A DNA stretch of 47,135 bases from NCBI RefSeq assembly GCF_001462205.1, contig NZ_LKIR01000142.1, forward strand, positions 1-47,135, given 5' to 3'. Of this stretch, positions 1-6,706 are shown piece by piece. Every line of letters starts with the position of its first letter. Position 1 is the stretch's first letter. The notes under the pieces were generated by a model that had not been told where the DNA came from, made no database searches, and saw only the letters and a program-made list of their open reading frames with translations. Position numbers and translations under genes: made by a program. The DNA comes from Haloparvum sedimenti (GTDB lineage: Archaea; Halobacteriota; Halobacteria; Halobacteriales; Haloferacaceae).

Positions 1-63
1 GAATTCCGCGAAATCGCGCTGATGTGTGTCGTCTATAACATCAAGCGCTTCGTCAAACAGTGA
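1..63 (+). CDS. Transposase, C-terminal end only (cut by window edge)
   Basis: Frame 1 is open from the first base to a TGA at 61-63 and encodes the last 20 residues of a protein ending MCVVYNIKRFVKQ. This tail resembles the C-terminus of IS4/IS5-type haloarchaeal transposases (FRE...VYNI...). Only the tail lies in the window, so the catalytic DDE residues cannot be checked. The stop is about 30 bases from the inferred end of the insertion sequence, which fits a compact IS. The family assignment rests on recall of the tail alone and is tentative. Confidence 0.5.
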   Translation, partial: EFREIALMCVVYNIKRFVKQ

Positions 64-95
64 ATCTCTACGCCTTACAGCGATTCAACACAGCC
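1..95 (+). mobile_element. Right end of an insertion sequence inside a histidine kinase gene
   Basis: The transposase tail is followed by about 30 non-coding bases ending GATTCAACACAGCC near position 95. Read inward from the kinase side this is GGCTGTGTTGAATC, which looks like an IS terminal inverted repeat. The kinase reading frame on the other strand enters this sequence and stops after six foreign residues. The other end of the element and any target-site duplication lie outside the window, so the exact boundary (about 95, plus or minus a few bases) is inferred. Confidence 0.5.
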
Positions 96-1846
96 GTTCC
101 ACCCGCGTCCTCCACGGTCCAGCGGACGAGCCAGAGCCCGATCCCCGAGGCGTGTTCCGTGGGGGTCTCGTCGGTCCCGGCCAGCGGGGCCCGGTCGGCT
201 TCCCGGATCCCCGGTCCGTTGTCCGTGACGCGGAGGACGGCGGTGGGGCCTTCGTCGACGCCGGGGTCACGCTCCAGGGAAACCCGCACATGCGGGTCGC
301 GGTCGCAGTGGACGACCGCGTTCGTCAGCAGCTCCTCGACGGCGACCGCGACGCTGTCGTTCGCGAGCACGGAGACGGACGCGAGCGTCGTCTCGATCTC
401 GGCGTGAGGGTAGTCGTCGCAGATCCCCGCGGCGGCGGTCGCGACCACCTCGTCCAGCTGGACCGGCTCCAGATCGACGTCCCCGCGCAGCGCCGAGCGG
501 AAGCGCCGCGCCGCGTTCGACAGCGACAGCAGGTTCTCGGACGCCTTCTTGATGCGGTCGACGTGGTGGGCGATCTCCCCCTCCCCGGCCTCGATCCCGG
601 ACGCGTGTCCGATCACCACGTTGAGGCGGTTGCGGAGGTCGTGTCTGAGCACGCGGTCGAGCACGGCGAGCCGCTGTTCGCGCTCCCGCCGGTCGGTCAC
701 GTCGCGCTGGAACCCGAGGAAGTACTCCACTTCGCCGTCCGGGCCGTGGATCGGCGTCACGTCCAGCGCGTTGTACCACTCGCTGCCGTCCGCGCGCCGG
801 TTGAGTATCTCGACGCTTGCGGGCTCGCCGGCGTCGATCGCCTCGCGCAGGCGAGCGACCGTCTCCGGGTCCGTGTCCTCCGTCTGGAGGATCCGCGGGT
901 TTCGGCCGAGCATCTCCTCGCGCAAGCGTCCGGTGAGCCGCTCGAACTCGTCGTTGACGTAGATCAGCGGATTGTCCGGAAGCGACGGATTGGAGATCGT
1001 GATCCCGATCGTCGCGTCGTCCATGGCGCGCCGGTAGAGCCGGAGCTGGTCCTCCCGGGCCTGTCGGCGCGACACGTCGTGAACGATCACCTGTACCGTG
1101 TCCCCGTCGACCGCGGTGGTGGCGATCTCGACCGGGACCGGGCGGTCGTTGCGGCGGATCCGCGCGTCGACGAACTCCGCCTCCCCCGCCGCGTCCGGGT
1201 CCGCGACCAGCCGTCGAACGGGGTCGCGACAGTCCGGATCGATGATGGAGACGAACTCCCGGCCGGCGAGGTCCTCGGGGTCGGTTCCGAGCAGCCGTCC
1301 CGCCGCCGCGTTGGCGTAGGTGATCGTCGCGTCGGCGACCAGGAACGCGGCCGCCGGTGCCTGCTCGATCAGCCGCCGGTAGCGCTCCCGACTCTCGGCG
1401 ACCTCGCGCGAGAGCGACCGCGCGCGGGTGACGGTGTCCAGACGCCGCTCCAGGACCGCGCTTCGGAGCGGAGTCGACAGCACGTCGGTGACCACGGTCG
1501 CGAGATCCTCGGGGAGCCGCGCCAGCACCGCTCCCGGATCGCCTTCCGCCACGAGCAGACACGGCACGAGCGTCGCCTCCCGCTCCCGGAGCCGACGGAG
1601 TCCGTCCGCGACCGACCGCACCGTTTCCGGGTCCGCGAGACAGCACTCGAAGTCCAGCCCCTCGAGGTCGGCCGGCTCGGCGATCACCGGCTCGTAGCCG
1701 TGCTCGCCGAGCCACTCCACGAGCAGTCCGCGGTCTTCGCCGGGCCGGAGACAGCAGACGACGCGCGGCCGCTCCGGGTCGTCGCCGTCGGTCGGCGGCG
1801 AGTCGATGCGGTCTGCTTCCCTCGCTCCCGGTGTGGGGTCACTCAT
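68..1846 (-). CDS. PAS/PAS sensor histidine kinase, 3' end truncated by an IS
   Basis: A soluble 592-residue sensor kinase. Residues 28-140 look like a degenerate receiver-type domain. PAS 1 spans about 150-262 and PAS 2 about 270-388. The phosphoacceptor His402 lies in RVLRHDLRN. The ATPase domain has the N box EELLTNAVVH, G1 DNGPGI and G2 GIGLWLVRW. PAS 2 is LOV-like, with GRNPRILQ at 314-321 where a flavin-binding LOV domain has GxNCRFLQ; Pro317 replaces the photoactive Cys. The protein ends right after DAGGTAV with LNRCKA, lacking the last 20-30 residues of a normal ATPase fold, because the frame runs into an IS end. The start lies 16 bp after the KaiC-like gene, so the two are probably co-transcribed. 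Loss of the last strands may impair or abolish activity. No transmembrane segment is seen. Confidence 0.85.
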   Translation of the reverse strand: MSDPTPGAREADRIDSPPTDGDDPERPRVVCCLRPGEDRGLLVEWLGEHGYEPVIAEPADLEGLDFECCLADPETVRSVADGLRRLREREATLVPCLLVAEGDPGAVLARLPEDLATVVTDVLSTPLRSAVLERRLDTVTRARSLSREVAESRERYRRLIEQAPAAAFLVADATITYANAAAGRLLGTDPEDLAGREFVSIIDPDCRDPVRRLVADPDAAGEAEFVDARIRRNDRPVPVEIATTAVDGDTVQVIVHDVSRRQAREDQLRLYRRAMDDATIGITISNPSLPDNPLIYVNDEFERLTGRLREEMLGRNPRILQTEDTDPETVARLREAIDAGEPASVEILNRRADGSEWYNALDVTPIHGPDGEVEYFLGFQRDVTDRREREQRLAVLDRVLRHDLRNRLNVVIGHASGIEAGEGEIAHHVDRIKKASENLLSLSNAARRFRSALRGDVDLEPVQLDEVVATAAAGICDDYPHAEIETTLASVSVLANDSVAVAVEELLTNAVVHCDRDPHVRVSLERDPGVDEGPTAVLRVTDNGPGIREADRAPLAGTDETPTEHASGIGLWLVRWTVEDAGGTAVLNRCKA

Positions 1847-1862
1847 CGTGCGGTGCTCACGC

Positions 1863-3308
1863 TCACTCGCCGGTGAACTCCGGCGTCCCGGTGAGGATCC
1901 CGCGCAGGTCCCGGAGGGGCTCGCCGAGGACGATCCCCTCGTCGGTTATCTCGAACTCCCGGAGCGTGCGCTCGAAGTCGCTGGCGCGCATCTTCAGGAC
2001 GCCCGCCGCCTTCCGGAGTTCGCCCTGCATCTCCAGATAGCGGAGGAACAGCATATTGTCCGCGAGGTAGCTGATCCGGTCGCTCGTCGGTTCGAAGTCC
2101 CCCGTGATCGTTCCCACGTCGTCCACGAGGATCGCCGTCACACCCATGTTCCGCAGGTACCGGCACAGCGCGTGGATCTCCCGGAGCAGTTCGTCCGACT
2201 CGCCGCGAATCGAGAGGCGGTAGCCGGAGAGGCCGTCGATCAGCACCACGCGAGCGTCGCGCTCTTCGACCTCCTCGCGGACCGCGTGGGCGAACTCGTC
2301 CGGCGAGACGGAGAGCGGTTCGACCTCCTCCAGCGCGAGCGATCCCTCACCGGTCATCTCCCCGACCGGGATCCCGACGCTCTCCGACCGGTGGGTGAAC
2401 GTCGCGGCGTCCTCCTCGAAGAGGTACGCGACGGAGCGCTCGCCGCGGGCGGCGGCCTCCTTCAGGAAGTGCGTCGCGGTGGTCGATTTCCCCACGCCGC
2501 TCGGCCCGGAGATGACCGAGACGCTGCCGCGCTGGATCCCGCCCGACAGCATGGCGTCGAGGCGCTCGACGCCGGACGAGATGCGTTCGTCGGTGAGCGA
2601 GCGCCCGTGGTCGGTCGGCACCAGCTTCGGGAACACGGACATCCCGCCCTCGTCGATCCGGACGGTGTGTTGGCCGGACTGAAAGCCGGAGCCGCGGAAC
2701 TTGGTCACCTCGACGGTGCGGCCCTTCTCGGCGTGGCTCAGGTGAACGCTGCCGTCACAGAGGAACTCCAAGTCCTCGACGCTCCCGGTGGTCCCGGGCT
2801 GGGTCGAGAAGAGGACCGTCGCGCCCCCCTCAGTGAGGTAGCGCATGAACGACGCCGCCTCCCGGCGGAACTGGTAGTCGTCGCGGACGAGGTGTCTGAG
2901 TTGCGTCAGCGGGTCGACGAACACGCGGTCGGGGTCGACGCGGTCGACGGCGTCGACGATGGCCGCCGTCACCTCCTCGGACTCCACCTCGTCGGCCGCG
3001 AACACGCCGTAGGTGCGGTCCTCCGCGAACACCTCCGTGCCCGGCGACAGGTCGAGAAATTCGACCCCGTCGAGGTCGAACCCAAGCGACGCCGCGTTCT
3101 CGCGGACGCGCTCGGTCGACTCCTCGAAGTTGACGAACAGCGTCGACTCCCCCCGGTCGCGCCCCGCCGTCAGGAAATGATAGCCGAGGATCGTCTTGCC
3201 GGTTCCCGGACCGCCCCGGAGCATGTACGATCGGCCGGAGAGAAGTCCGCCCCGGAGCACCGAATCCAGGCCGGAAATTCCCGTCTCCAACCTACCTACC
3301 TCTGACAT
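1863..3308 (-). CDS. KaiC-like double RecA-fold ATPase
   Basis: 481 residues with two tandem KaiC/RecA ATPase domains. The first P-loop is GGPGTGKT (32-39), with paired catalytic-type glutamates at 62-63 (NFEES) and Walker B VFVDP near 130. The second P-loop is GPSGVGKS (268-275), with EE at 298-299 and Walker B VVLIDG near 336. This is the KaiC CI/CII layout, although the protein is shorter than cyanobacterial KaiC (about 520). Haloarchaeal KaiC-like proteins are thought to act in signal transduction, often beside histidine kinases; a clock role cannot be assumed and kaiA/kaiB are not in the window. It heads a two-gene operon with the PAS kinase 16 bp downstream. The ATG at 3308 gives the canonical N-terminus just before the first domain. 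Confidence 0.9.
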   Translation of the reverse strand: MSEVGRLETGISGLDSVLRGGLLSGRSYMLRGGPGTGKTILGYHFLTAGRDRGESTLFVNFEESTERVRENAASLGFDLDGVEFLDLSPGTEVFAEDRTYGVFAADEVESEEVTAAIVDAVDRVDPDRVFVDPLTQLRHLVRDDYQFRREAASFMRYLTEGGATVLFSTQPGTTGSVEDLEFLCDGSVHLSHAEKGRTVEVTKFRGSGFQSGQHTVRIDEGGMSVFPKLVPTDHGRSLTDERISSGVERLDAMLSGGIQRGSVSVISGPSGVGKSTTATHFLKEAAARGERSVAYLFEEDAATFTHRSESVGIPVGEMTGEGSLALEEVEPLSVSPDEFAHAVREEVEERDARVVLIDGLSGYRLSIRGESDELLREIHALCRYLRNMGVTAILVDDVGTITGDFEPTSDRISYLADNMLFLRYLEMQGELRKAAGVLKMRASDFERTLREFEITDEGIVLGEPLRDLRGILTGTPEFTGE

Positions 3309-3383
3309 ATTGAACTGGGAAGGGATGGGACCTATTCAATGTGTATCATACCCAAAATGAAATTATTTGGATAATATTTCTCT
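3309..3383 (-). promoter_or_regulatory. AT-rich spacer holding the KaiC-operon promoter
   Basis: This 75-bp spacer lies between the YgfZ-like stop and the KaiC-like start, both on the minus strand. It is strikingly AT-rich for this genome, with runs such as AAATATTAT and AATAATTTCATTTTGG (minus strand). It must hold the 3' end of the upstream gene and the promoter of the kaiC-kinase operon. No single TATA box stands at the usual leaderless distance from 3308, so a short 5' UTR is likely. Confidence 0.5.
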
Positions 3384-4505
3384 TCAGTCGTCGTAACGTG
3401 GCAGACGCGCGGACCGGACGCTCCCGTCGACGAACGGGAGTTCAGATAGGTGTGCTGATACGTCATCGCCGCCGACGCGGACCGCGAGGTCGGTCGCGTC
3501 GAGATCGTACTCGACCAGCGCGAGCGCGATGGGTTCGCCGAGCGTTGGGCTCTCGACGGCGCGGGTCACCTCGCCGACCGCGGCGTCGCCCGCGAACACG
3601 GCCGCGTCGGCGTCCGGGAGGGCGGCGTCCCCGTCCGCGGCCGCGTCCGGCTCGCCACCCAGCCGGAGCCCCACGAGGCGGCGGCTCGGGCGGCCCTGGT
3701 TCTCGACGCGCGAGACGACCTCCTGGCCGACGTAACACCCCTTCTCGAAGTCGAGCGCGTTCCGCAGGCCGAGCACGTTCGGGACCGTCCCCTCGAGTTC
3801 GTACTCGAAGAGGGGGGTGCCCGCCTCCGTCGCGAGCACGTCCCACGTCCGGTAGCCGAACGGCGCGGCGTTGAGGCCCCGGTTGACCAGCGTGTCGAAC
3901 ACGTGGCCGGCGTCGTCGGCCGCGCAGACGACCTCGTAGCCGTCCTCGCCGAGAGGGTTGTCGGTCGCGATCACCGTGACGCCCGCGTCCACCATCGTTC
4001 CGCGCTCGAACGTCAGCGCGGGTTCGGGCGCGCCCGCGTGGTTCAGCACGGAGGCGACCTTCTCGGTCGCCTTCGGCCCGTGGACCCCGAAGACGCCGAA
4101 CTCCGCGGAGGCGTCCCGCAGCGCCACGTCCTGGATGAACACCTTCGAGGACCAGTCCTCGAGTAGCGGCTCGACGCGCTCCGGCGGCGTGAACACCAGC
4201 AGGCGCTCGCCGGCGTTGTAGACGTACATGTCCGTCTCGATGCCCCCCTGCGGGTCGAGCAGGAGCGCGTAACACCCCTTCCCGTCCTCCGCGGGCACCC
4301 GGTTGGTGACCGCGTTGTCGACGAACTCGACGCGGTCCTCGCCCGTCACCGCGAGGACGCCGTACCCCATCTCGATCGTGCCGACGACGTTGCGCACCGC
4401 GCGGGCCGCGCTCTCGGGTCGCCCGTAGTTGTCGACCACCTCGCGCCCGCCGCGGTCGCGAAACGTCGCACCGTGGTCCGCGTGGGCGTCACTGACCAGC
4501 GTCAT
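3384..4505 (-). CDS. YgfZ/GcvT-like folate-binding aminomethyltransferase family protein
   Basis: A 373-residue protein of the GcvT/YgfZ fold. The diagnostic motif KGCYVGQE lies at 255-262; its Cys257 is the conserved cysteine of YgfZ-type proteins, which bind tetrahydrofolate and support Fe-S cluster repair and Fe-S-dependent tRNA modification. True GcvT aminomethyltransferases lack this KGCYxGQE motif, and no other glycine-cleavage genes are nearby, so the YgfZ-type role is preferred. The C-terminal beta-barrel carries a small Asp/Ala-rich insertion near 289-306. The start at 4505 is supported by a T-run (CCCTTTTCCCC, minus strand) centred about 25 nt upstream, as in a leaderless promoter. 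A clean gene without visible damage. Confidence 0.85.
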   Translation of the reverse strand: MTLVSDAHADHGATFRDRGGREVVDNYGRPESAARAVRNVVGTIEMGYGVLAVTGEDRVEFVDNAVTNRVPAEDGKGCYALLLDPQGGIETDMYVYNAGERLLVFTPPERVEPLLEDWSSKVFIQDVALRDASAEFGVFGVHGPKATEKVASVLNHAGAPEPALTFERGTMVDAGVTVIATDNPLGEDGYEVVCAADDAGHVFDTLVNRGLNAAPFGYRTWDVLATEAGTPLFEYELEGTVPNVLGLRNALDFEKGCYVGQEVVSRVENQGRPSRRLVGLRLGGEPDAAADGDAALPDADAAVFAGDAAVGEVTRAVESPTLGEPIALALVEYDLDATDLAVRVGGDDVSAHLSELPFVDGSVRSARLPRYDD

Positions 4506-4670
4506 GATGGGAGAAAGTCGCGGCGCGGGGAAAAGGGCGCTGGATACGCGGTGTACGTCTGTGCGGTCGTAGATGCGGTCGTGGATCGTGCTGATCGGAA
4601 GGAGAGTGCTCGGAAAGTCGGAGCCGATTCTCTGTGCGACGTTTCTGGCTGTTCTGTTTCTGTTGCTGAT

Positions 4671-4715
4671 CCTGCTGATCTGGACAGCACCACCCAGAAA
4701 GCCCCAGCCGGCTCG
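4671..4715 (+). repeat. Dispersed repeat module a, copy 1
   Basis: A 45-bp sequence starting CCTGCTGATCTGGACAGCA and ending GCCCCAGCCGGCTCG. It recurs with few changes at 46871-46914 and 46946-46990. It contains the small inverted repeat TGCTG/CAGCA and the self-complementary AGCCGGCT. All copies are intergenic and on the same strand. Module b follows, directly in the distal copy and after about 320 bp of hairpins here. Confidence 0.75.
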
Positions 4716-4781
4716 ACCGGCCGTCGTGAGACGGTCCGGGCTGCCTGCAGTAGCGGGCTGCCGGGCTGCGACTCACGGGCT

Positions 4782-4997
4782 CCCGCTCGTTCCTCGCGGG
4801 AACGCGGCACGCGCTGCGCTCCTCGCTCCCCGCTTGGCGAGACAAACCGCGTCTCGCGAGCCTCCGGCGTGCAGTGGCGCGCCGAAAATCGGAGATTTTC
4901 GAGCCGCCGTTCGCTCCGCACCGCGCTCACGGCGACGCCGGAGACACCGCTCGCTGCGGTGCCTGAGACGAAGTCTCAGACTAGCGAGTGCTTCGCT
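4782..4997. other. Cluster of six short stem-loops
   Basis: Consecutive inverted repeats: CCCGC 4782-4786 with GCGGG 4796-4800; GCGAGAC 4837-4843 with GTCTCGC 4851-4857; CGAAAATC 4883-4890 with GATTTTCG 4894-4901 (3-nt loop); CACCGC 4945-4950 with GCGGTG 4956-4961; CTGAGAC 4963-4969 with GTCTCAG 4973-4979 (3-nt loop); AGCGA near 4983-4988 with TCGCT near 4993-4997. So many tight hairpins in about 215 bp is unusual. The block sits inside a dispersed repeat between modules a and b. Confidence 0.6.
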
Positions 4998-5037
4998 CTC
5001 GCGTCGCTTACGGCGCCGGGACCGGATCGCGCCGACT

Positions 5038-5180
5038 GCCCCTTTCAGTCCCACCCACCGCACCGCCCCGCACCGTCCCGCCCCGCAACCGCAGCCTCGC
5101 ACCTCCCCAGCCTCGGCGGCGGCGCGGCCGCGGAACCGCACCGCACAGCAGGCGGCCGCGCCGCCGCCTCCCTCGCGCGC
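5038..5180 (+). repeat. Dispersed repeat modules b and c, copy 1, with 17-bp perfect hairpin
   Basis: Module b (5038-5061) reads GCCCCTTTCAGTCCCACCC and on. Module c begins near 5092 with GCAGCCTC and CTCCCCAGCCTCGGC, followed by a perfect 17-bp stem (5115-5131 with 5152-5168) around the 20-nt loop 5132-5151, then CTCCCTCGCGCG. The same order, flanks and loop recur at 46990-47135. There the stem is 14 bp of different sequence but still perfectly paired. Confidence 0.75.
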
Positions 5181-5264
5181 GTTTCTCGCGCACGCCGACC
5201 ACACAGCACAGCACCGCGACAGCACAGCACCGCCACTCCATTGCCCCAGCACCGCCGGTGGGGT

Positions 5265-6119
5265 TCAGGGTTCGGGCAGGCGCTCTCGGACGGGGGCGAA
5301 GGCCTCCGCGGTGAGGCCGGTGACGCCGAGGTCGCGCTCGTGGGCGTCGGTGCCGCCGGTCAGCAGGAGGTCGGCCTCCTCGGCGACGCGCTCGACCGCG
5401 TCGACGTCGACCCGGCGCCCGTAGGGGTACCAGCGCTCGACGGCGTCGAGTTCGCGGGCCACCTCGAGCGCGGCCGCGGTGTCGCCGTACCGGAAGGGAT
5501 GCGCGAGGCCGACGACCGCACACGACTCCCGCAGGAGTTCGACCCCGCGGTCGAGCGGCGTCACCTCGCGCGGGACGAAGCAGGGGCCGTCGTCGCCGAT
5601 CAGCTCCGCGAACGCCCCCGCGTAGTCGTAGGGCGCCTCGGAGTCGTCGATTGCGCGCGCGATGTGGGGTCGGCCGAGTCCCGGCCGCGGCTCCAGGTCG
5701 AGGTCGACGCCGGTGTGAGCCTCCACGCGGTCGAGGATCTTTGCGCCCCGCTCCTGTCTGTCCGTCTGGAGCCGGTCGACCTCCGCCTCCAGTTCCGGCG
5801 TCGGCTCGACGCCGTACCCGAGCAGGTCGAGGCGCTCGAAGCCGGCGTCCACGCGGAGCTCGATCCCGCGGATCAGTCGCACGCCCGCGCGCTCGACGAC
5901 CGGCGCGTCGATGCCGGGATGGATCCGGTCGTGGTCGGTGACCGCCACCCAGTCGAGACCCGCCTCGGCCGCGACCGCGGGCACGTCCTCGATCTCCAGC
6001 GTCCCGTCCGAAACCGTCGTGTGGACGTGCAGGTCCGCGACCACCGACCCGTCCGTCGTCGCGGCGTCCCGCGGGGCCGTTCCCTCCACCCCTCGCTCCT
6101 CCGTCTCGCGGTCGTTCAC
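5265..6119 (-). CDS. PHP-domain metal-dependent phosphoesterase
   Basis: A PHP-family phosphoesterase, likely a trinuclear metal enzyme of the YciV/RNase AM-like branch that hydrolyses nucleotide or RNA phosphoesters; the substrate is not certain. Metal-binding motifs appear in order: DLHVHTTVSDG, TDHD, GIEL, GRPHIA, LAHPF and GGTDAHE. From the GTG at 6119 the protein is 284 residues. That start is chosen because TTTATG (minus strand 6149-6144) lies about 27 nt upstream, the leaderless distance. An ATG at 6158 in the same frame would add 13 residues but would precede the TATA box. The gene diverges from the small gene at 6275. Its 3' end abuts the repeat region. Confidence 0.85.
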   Translation of the reverse strand: MNDRETEERGVEGTAPRDAATTDGSVVADLHVHTTVSDGTLEIEDVPAVAAEAGLDWVAVTDHDRIHPGIDAPVVERAGVRLIRGIELRVDAGFERLDLLGYGVEPTPELEAEVDRLQTDRQERGAKILDRVEAHTGVDLDLEPRPGLGRPHIARAIDDSEAPYDYAGAFAELIGDDGPCFVPREVTPLDRGVELLRESCAVVGLAHPFRYGDTAAALEVARELDAVERWYPYGRRVDVDAVERVAEEADLLLTGGTDAHERDLGVTGLTAEAFAPVRERLPEP

Positions 6120-6143
6120 GGGCACCGCTCCCGCACGTGGCGA

Positions 6144-6149
6144 CATAAA
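6144..6149 (-). promoter_or_regulatory. TATA-like box of the PHP gene
   Basis: TTTATG on the minus strand is centred about 27 nt before the GTG at 6119. This fits a leaderless promoter and decides the start codon chosen for the PHP gene. Confidence 0.5.
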
Positions 6150-6193
6150 CCCGCCCATGACGGACCGTCCATGACGGCCCGCCGACCGCGTGA

Positions 6194-6207
6194 TTAATGA
6201 TCATTAA
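6194..6207. promoter_or_regulatory. 14-bp perfect palindrome in the divergent promoter region
   Basis: TTAATGATCATTAA is perfectly self-complementary and AT-rich in a GC-rich genome. It lies between two divergent genes, 75 bp behind the PHP start and 68 bp before the small gene at 6275. This is a plausible operator for a dimeric HTH regulator; the regulator is unknown. Confidence 0.5.
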
Positions 6208-6274
6208 GGAATCCCCTTCGACTAAGGTCGTACATGGACAATCGTTAAGAACCATCGGCGATTCCGAACTGGTG

Positions 6275-6559
6275 ATGCGCTTGAACGGCATCGACGAACG
6301 ACTCGAACGGCAACAGTACCCGGCGACCACGTCGGAGATCATCGCGGCTCACGGCAACGCGAGCGTAGAGCTCGCCGAGGGCTCCGAGCGGCTCGGGGAC
6401 ATCCTCACCCGCATGGGCGAGGAGACGTTCGAGCGGCCGGACGACGTGTTCACGGCGATCCGGTCGGGCGTCTGCGCCCGCGGCGTCGGGCGGCGGTTCT
6501 ACTCGGACCGCGACCCCGACGCGCTCGGCGAGCAGGGACCGGAACCGGTGTCGTTCTAA
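6275..6559 (+). CDS. Small haloarchaeal protein, DUF5789-like
   Basis: A 94-residue acidic protein beginning MRLNGIDERLERQQYPATT and ending PEPVSF. The pattern (RLN.ID.RL....YP.T..E.I...G, ELA.GSE.LGDIL.R.GEETF, YSDRDP) matches my memory of the DUF5789 family of Halobacteria, which has no assigned function. The ATG at 6275 is preferred over an upstream in-frame ATG at 6197 because the family motif begins there and GTTAAG (6244-6249) lies 28 nt before it. No membrane segment or metal motif is seen. It diverges from the PHP gene across the palindrome at 6194-6207. Confidence 0.75.
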   Translation: MRLNGIDERLERQQYPATTSEIIAAHGNASVELAEGSERLGDILTRMGEETFERPDDVFTAIRSGVCARGVGRRFYSDRDPDALGEQGPEPVSF

Positions 6560-6706
6560 CGCGGATCACGACTCCGTGGGCTGCCGCGCCGGCGCCGCCG
6601 CGGGACCGGCCGTCGGCGCGCGACGCGACGACACGCGTCACCTTCTGTCGGCGGCACGCGCCGCCTTTTCGACCGTCATAGCGGTGCGAGCACCTTCGAG
6701 ACCGCC

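Larger units (their letters stand above)
4506..5264. other. 759-bp intergenic repeat region
   Basis: No credible gene is found between the YgfZ-like start (4505) and the PHP stop (5265). Open frames here are Arg/Ser/Pro-rich shadows. The region holds a dispersed repeat (module a, 4671-4715), a run of short perfect hairpins (4782-4997) and a second dispersed repeat (modules b and c, 5038-5180) with a 17-bp perfect stem. After 5180 come CACAGCACCGC-type simple repeats up to about 5256. Confidence 0.7.

Noticed and set aside
26-1876. A 616-codon plus-strand open frame over the kinase gene
   Set aside because: It is the antisense of the PAS kinase, Arg/Pro/Val-rich with no domain; the opposite frame has full PAS and kinase motifs.
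5038-5061. GTGGGACTGAAAG (minus strand) resembling the 3' tag of a haloarchaeal CRISPR repeat
   Set aside because: Single copy at each of two loci, with no spacer or repeat series.
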